Below are positions 61,101 to 64,000 of a stretch of DNA of 64,000 nucleotides, in pieces. This DNA is from Bifidobacterium saimiriisciurei. Lineage in GTDB: Bacteria > Actinomycetota > Actinomycetes > Actinomycetales > Bifidobacteriaceae. The notes under the pieces were generated by a model. It was not told the origin of the DNA and made no database searches. It saw only the letters and a program-made list of their open reading frames with translations. The translations under genes and the position numbers were made by a program. The stretch covers positions 124,001 through 188,000 of the forward strand of contig NZ_WHZU01000004.1 in assembly GCF_010667655.1 (NCBI RefSeq), read 5' to 3'. Each line of letters starts with the position of its first letter. Position 1 is the stretch's first letter.

Positions 61101-61817
61101 ATGAGCGAACGTCATGACGATCCCGAATCCGTGAAGGACGGGGAAAGGAGACGCAGCGGACTGGCGTCGCTGGCGGACGAGGACTTCTCCGTCATCGACG
61201 CCATCGGAGGCCCTCGGGGCGTCGTCGAATCGATTCTGCCCGGCGTCGTGTTCGTCGTGTTGTTCGTCGCCACACGCGATCTGCGGACGACGGTGATGGT
61301 CTCCGCGGCCGTCGCCGTCCTGCAGGTGATCGCACGTATGCTGCAGCGGCAGTCCGTGCTCGGCGCGCTCACCGGCGTGATGGCCGTGGCCATCTGCCTG
61401 GTATGGGCGTGGTTCAGCCACGACGCACGCAACTATTATCTGCCCGGCTTCCTCGTCAACTCGTTCTGGATAGTCGTGCTGGGCGTCTCGCTGATCGCCC
61501 GTGTCCCGGGCATCGGCGTACTCGTCGAATTCGTGCGCAAGCCGGTCACCGACCATCTGGGCGACTGGCTGCGCGCATGGCGCGACGACAGGCCGCTGCT
61601 CAAGGCGTATATGATGGTCACCGGCATATGGATCGCCGTGTTCGCGCTGCGTCTCGGCGTGCAGGTGCCCATGTACCTGACCAATCACGTCGGCTGGCTC
61701 GGCACCGCACGGCTCGTCATGGGCGTGCCCATGTTCGCCGCCGCCATCTGGATCTCGTGGCTCGTCATCGCCACGCCGCTGCATCGTCACCGCATCGCCG
61801 AGGAAAGGAACTCATGA
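61101..61817 (+). CDS. DUF3159 family membrane protein
   Basis: The 238-residue protein has about six membrane helices (about residues 45-62, 66-83, 87-103, 113-132, 172-188 and 203-222) and the DUF3159 opening VIDAIGGPRGVVESILPGVVFVVLF. The family is actinobacterial and uncharacterised. ATG 61101 begins 13 bases after the DUF3710 stop, and its end overlaps trmA by four bases (ATGA). In mycobacteria the potassium transport genes trkA lie between DUF3159 and trmA; they are missing here. Confidence 0.85.
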   Translation: MSERHDDPESVKDGERRRSGLASLADEDFSVIDAIGGPRGVVESILPGVVFVVLFVATRDLRTTVMVSAAVAVLQVIARMLQRQSVLGALTGVMAVAICLVWAWFSHDARNYYLPGFLVNSFWIVVLGVSLIARVPGIGVLVEFVRKPVTDHLGDWLRAWRDDRPLLKAYMMVTGIWIAVFALRLGVQVPMYLTNHVGWLGTARLVMGVPMFAAAIWISWLVIATPLHRHRIAEERNS

Positions 61818-63073
61818 CCTCACAAGTCCGCATCGAACGCTACGCCGACCAGGGACGCTGCGTCGCCCATATCGACGGACGCGTCGTGTTCGTCCGCTTC
61901 GCCCTGCCCGGCGAGCTCGTGAACATCAGGCTCGACGAGCCGCACGACCGCGACGACCGGTTCTGGACGGGCGAGGTCACCGAAGTGCTCGAGCCCAGCG
62001 ACGAACGCGTGGACCCCGTGTGGCCGCTCGCCGGCCCGCTCGCATGGGGCGGGGGAGTCGGCGGCGCTGACATGGTGCACGTCTCCATCCCCGGACAGCT
62101 CAGATGGAAGTCCTCCACCATCGCCGAGCAGATGCGGCGCCTCGGCCACGTGGACGTCGACGTGCCGGTCGCGGGTGTGGAGGACGACGCGAAGCGTCGC
62201 GGCCTTGGATGGCGCACCCGCATCGAGATGATCGCCGACGACGAGGGACGGCCCTCCATGCGCCGACGCGAATCCCATGTGCGCGTGCCCCTGGATGCCA
62301 TGCCGCTCGCCACCGACGCCGTGAACGCCGTCGCCGAGACCGAACACGTATGGGAAGGCGGCTTCGAGCCCGGCGCCCAGATCCGTCTCGCCGTTCCCGA
62401 ACCGCGCGACGGGCAGACCGTCGGCGACAACCATGCGGTGCTGGTCGACGGCAGGCTCCGCTCCGGCAGCCAGCAGCTCACCGAGACCATGGCGCTCGCC
62501 GACGGCCATTCCTACACGTATACCGTCGATGCCGGCGGCTTCTGGCAGGTGCACCGACAGGCGCCGATAGCCCTCGCCGATGAGGTCATCGACCTGGTCA
62601 GACAGCAGATCGACGGCGCCGAATCCGCGACGATATGGGACCTGTATTCCGGTTCCGGACTGTTCACGCTGCCGCTCGCATCCGCCACCGCGCCGCGCAC
62701 CCGGATGCTCAGCGTCGAGGGCGCGAAGACCGCCGTGCGCAACGCGCAGCGTAACCTGCGGGCCATCGGCCTCGACAACGTGGACCCGCGCACCGGCGAC
62801 GTGTCGAAGACGCTGCGCAACATCCCGAACGACCTCGCCCATCCCGACGTGGTCGTGCTCGACCCGCCGCGCGCCGGCGCCAAGAAGCGCGTATGCGAGC
62901 AGATCGCCGAGTCCGGCGCCCGGTCCGTGATCTACGTGGCCTGCGACCCGACGAGCCTCGCCCGGGACACCGCCACGCTCGCGGGTCTCGGCTACGAACT
63001 CAGGTACATCAAGGGCCACGACATCTACCCCAACACCCACCACGTCGAAACCATCGCCCTCTTCGTACGATGA
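61814..63073 (+). CDS. TrmA/RlmD-type 5-methyluridine RNA methyltransferase
   Basis: The 419-residue protein has an N-terminal TRAM-like beta-barrel (about 5-60) and a class I methyltransferase domain: LYSGSGLFTLPLA (SAM loop), DVVVLDPPRAGAKKRV, and IYVACDPTSLARD with the catalytic C377. It would methylate uridine C5 in tRNA or rRNA; the RNA target is open. The iron-sulfur cysteines of RlmD are not visible. AGGAAAGG precedes the ATG. It overlaps DUF3159 upstream and the lipoprotein gene downstream, both by four bases. Confidence 0.9.
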   Translation: MTSQVRIERYADQGRCVAHIDGRVVFVRFALPGELVNIRLDEPHDRDDRFWTGEVTEVLEPSDERVDPVWPLAGPLAWGGGVGGADMVHVSIPGQLRWKSSTIAEQMRRLGHVDVDVPVAGVEDDAKRRGLGWRTRIEMIADDEGRPSMRRRESHVRVPLDAMPLATDAVNAVAETEHVWEGGFEPGAQIRLAVPEPRDGQTVGDNHAVLVDGRLRSGSQQLTETMALADGHSYTYTVDAGGFWQVHRQAPIALADEVIDLVRQQIDGAESATIWDLYSGSGLFTLPLASATAPRTRMLSVEGAKTAVRNAQRNLRAIGLDNVDPRTGDVSKTLRNIPNDLAHPDVVVLDPPRAGAKKRVCEQIAESGARSVIYVACDPTSLARDTATLAGLGYELRYIKGHDIYPNTHHVETIALFVR

Positions 63074-63666
63074 ACTGGCGAATGAGGATGCGACGGGCCG
63101 CAAGGGCGCTGGCCGGGCTGACGGCGGCGGCCATGCTGCTGCCGGTGGCCGGCTGCATGCCACAGGACAAGGCGGTGGGAGACACGCATGAGACCTCGGA
63201 GGCCATCGCGCACGACGGCGTGGACCGCAACGACGTGGGCGTCGGCGTAGTCGGCAGCGCCAGGCCGGCCAACGCCGACAGGGATTCGGACATGGTCCAC
63301 GCGCTGCGCCAGGAGGGCATGCAGCCGATGTACGCCGCCGCGAACGGGGACGCCGACAGCCAGCAGAAAGGCGTCGAGGGCTTCGTCCGACGCAATGTGA
63401 AGATCATCGTCATCAGCGTGGATGATCCGAACGGCTGGGATGACGCGCTCGGCAAGGCTCGGCAGGCCGGCATCCCCGTCGTGCTCATGGAAAGCTCCAT
63501 CAGCCCCGACGACCGGACGTTGTATGCGGCCCGATTCCATATCGTCGAACAGGGGACGACGCCCAAGGGCGGCGCCGACGGCATCGGCGACGCGCTGATG
63601 GACATCATCGACGACAAGCCGCATGCCAGGGACATGAACGTGATGCTGACGGGAGTGCACGGATGA
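63070..63666 (+). CDS. short lipoprotein with a partial periplasmic sugar-binding-protein fold
   Basis: The 198-residue protein has a basic N-terminus, a hydrophobic stretch and the lipobox LPVAGC (C29). The mature part reads like the first lobe of a ribose/galactose-type binding protein (LRQEGMQPMYAAANGDADSQQKGVEGFVRRNVKIIVISVDD, then KARQAGIPVVLMESSI), but it stops where the second lobe should begin. ABC permease and ATPase genes are absent. It overlaps trmA by ATGA and the P-type ATPase by ATGA. It may be a truncated binding protein or a ligand sensor for the ATPase. Confidence 0.75.
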   Translation: MNWRMRMRRAARALAGLTAAAMLLPVAGCMPQDKAVGDTHETSEAIAHDGVDRNDVGVGVVGSARPANADRDSDMVHALRQEGMQPMYAAANGDADSQQKGVEGFVRRNVKIIVISVDDPNGWDDALGKARQAGIPVVLMESSISPDDRTLYAARFHIVEQGTTPKGGADGIGDALMDIIDDKPHARDMNVMLTGVHG

Positions 63667-64000
63667 ACGATGCGACGGCGACGGCAATGACAGCGCCTGC
63701 GACGAAAACGGACCATGACGCAATGCCCGAGACCGGGGAGATGGGACTCACCGGCGAACAGGTCAAGCACCGCATCGCCCAAGGTGAAATCAACATCGCC
63801 AAGGACAAATCGTCGCGGTCGATCGCGCAGATCGTGCGCGCGAACGTGTTCACGCTGTTCAACGCCATCATCGCCGTGGCCATGGTCATGGTGCTGCTCA
63901 CCGGCCAGTGGCGCGACTCCGTGTTCGGTTTCGTCATCATCATCAACACCGGCATCGGCATCGTCACCGAGCTCAGGGCCAAGCGAACGCTCGACAGGCT
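63663..64000 (+). CDS. cation-transporting P-type ATPase, N-terminal part (cut by window end)
   Basis: Only the first 112 residues are present. They include the cation ATPase N-terminal domain (GLTGEQVKHRIAQGEINIAKDKSSRSIAQIVRANVFTLFNAII) followed by the first membrane helices (AVAMVMVLLTG, FVIIINTGIGIVTELRAKRTLDR). It belongs to the E1-E2 group that moves Ca, Mg or Na/K-type cations; the phosphorylation site lies beyond the window. The start ATG overlaps the stop of the lipoprotein gene. Confidence 0.85.
   Translation, partial: MNDATATAMTAPATKTDHDAMPETGEMGLTGEQVKHRIAQGEINIAKDKSSRSIAQIVRANVFTLFNAIIAVAMVMVLLTGQWRDSVFGFVIIINTGIGIVTELRAKRTLDR

Noticed and set aside
1..64000. tRNA, rRNA, CRISPR, insertion sequence or prophage
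   Set aside because: No cloverleaf with a T-loop consensus, no rRNA core sequence, no regular repeat-spacer array and no transposase or phage protein was recognised. The two Xer recombinases are core chromosomal types, not integrases of an island.

Overview
The window looks like a chromosomal segment of a high-GC (clearly above 55%, roughly 60-65% by eye) actinobacterium, most likely a Bifidobacterium. Pointers are an infC that starts on a rare ATT codon followed by rpmI and rplT, the actinobacterial ribosomal protein bL37, an xerD-parA-scpA-scpB cluster, the DUF3710/DUF3159/trmA neighbourhood of Actinobacteria, a MurE without the DAP-type DNPR motif, and many GTG or Shine-Dalgarno-less starts. 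Identification rests on protein motifs and gene order read by eye; no database search was possible. I saw no prophage, insertion sequence, CRISPR array, rRNA or tRNA. This is mostly core genome.

Layout. 1-3440: an AT-rich left edge, a small membrane protein, a Nudix hydrolase and Xaa-Pro aminopeptidase, then a repeat-rich gene-free stretch. 3441-8529: folC and smc. 8650-14113: a cell-envelope block of ATP-grasp ligase, DegT-type aminotransferase, FemABX transferase and MurE. 14266-18500: a DEDDh exonuclease, an ECF sigma factor with a small Cys-rich partner, bL37, aldose 1-epimerase and ispH. 18578-24477: a zinc-ribbon membrane protein, a YbaK deacylase and an overlapping pair of esterase and aminoacyl-phosphatidylglycerol synthase-like genes. 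24826-36863: gap, an ArsC-like protein, thiamine pyrophosphokinase, TetR divergent from a large FtsX-type permease, a flavin-binding-fold protein, a YdbT/YdbS PH-domain pair, a HAD phosphatase, a VOC protein and a membrane-spermidine synthase fusion.

36902-43964 is information processing and chromosome maintenance: the long infC leader, infC-rpmI-rplT, xerD-parA-scpA-scpB and typA. 44138-47741 holds the pheA-tyrA aromatic branch, a TetR regulator and a small unknown gene. 48004-53261 is a malate locus: DASS-family transporter, malolactic/malic enzyme, LysR regulator and a carboxymuconolactone-decarboxylase-like gene, with an operator-rich divergent promoter. 53326-58987 carries the NAD(P)HX repair fusion, GNAT, SGNH hydrolase, exonuclease III and XerC. 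59039-64000 is a GT2 glycosyltransferase and a tightly overlapping run DUF3710-DUF3159-TrmA-lipoprotein-P-type ATPase, the last cut by the window end.

Themes. Almost the whole chromosome-segregation kit is here at separate loci (SMC, ScpA, ScpB, ParA, XerC, XerD). Envelope modification appears twice: the peptidoglycan cross-bridge block and the lipid aminoacylation pair. Several genes (sigma factor, xerD, parA, GT2 and perhaps smc) have a -10-like box 6-9 bases before the start codon and no Shine-Dalgarno sequence, suggesting leaderless mRNAs. Two perfect TGTGA-N6-TCACA boxes, both around the malate locus, plus three one-mismatch copies elsewhere, hint at a Crp/GlxR-type regulon.
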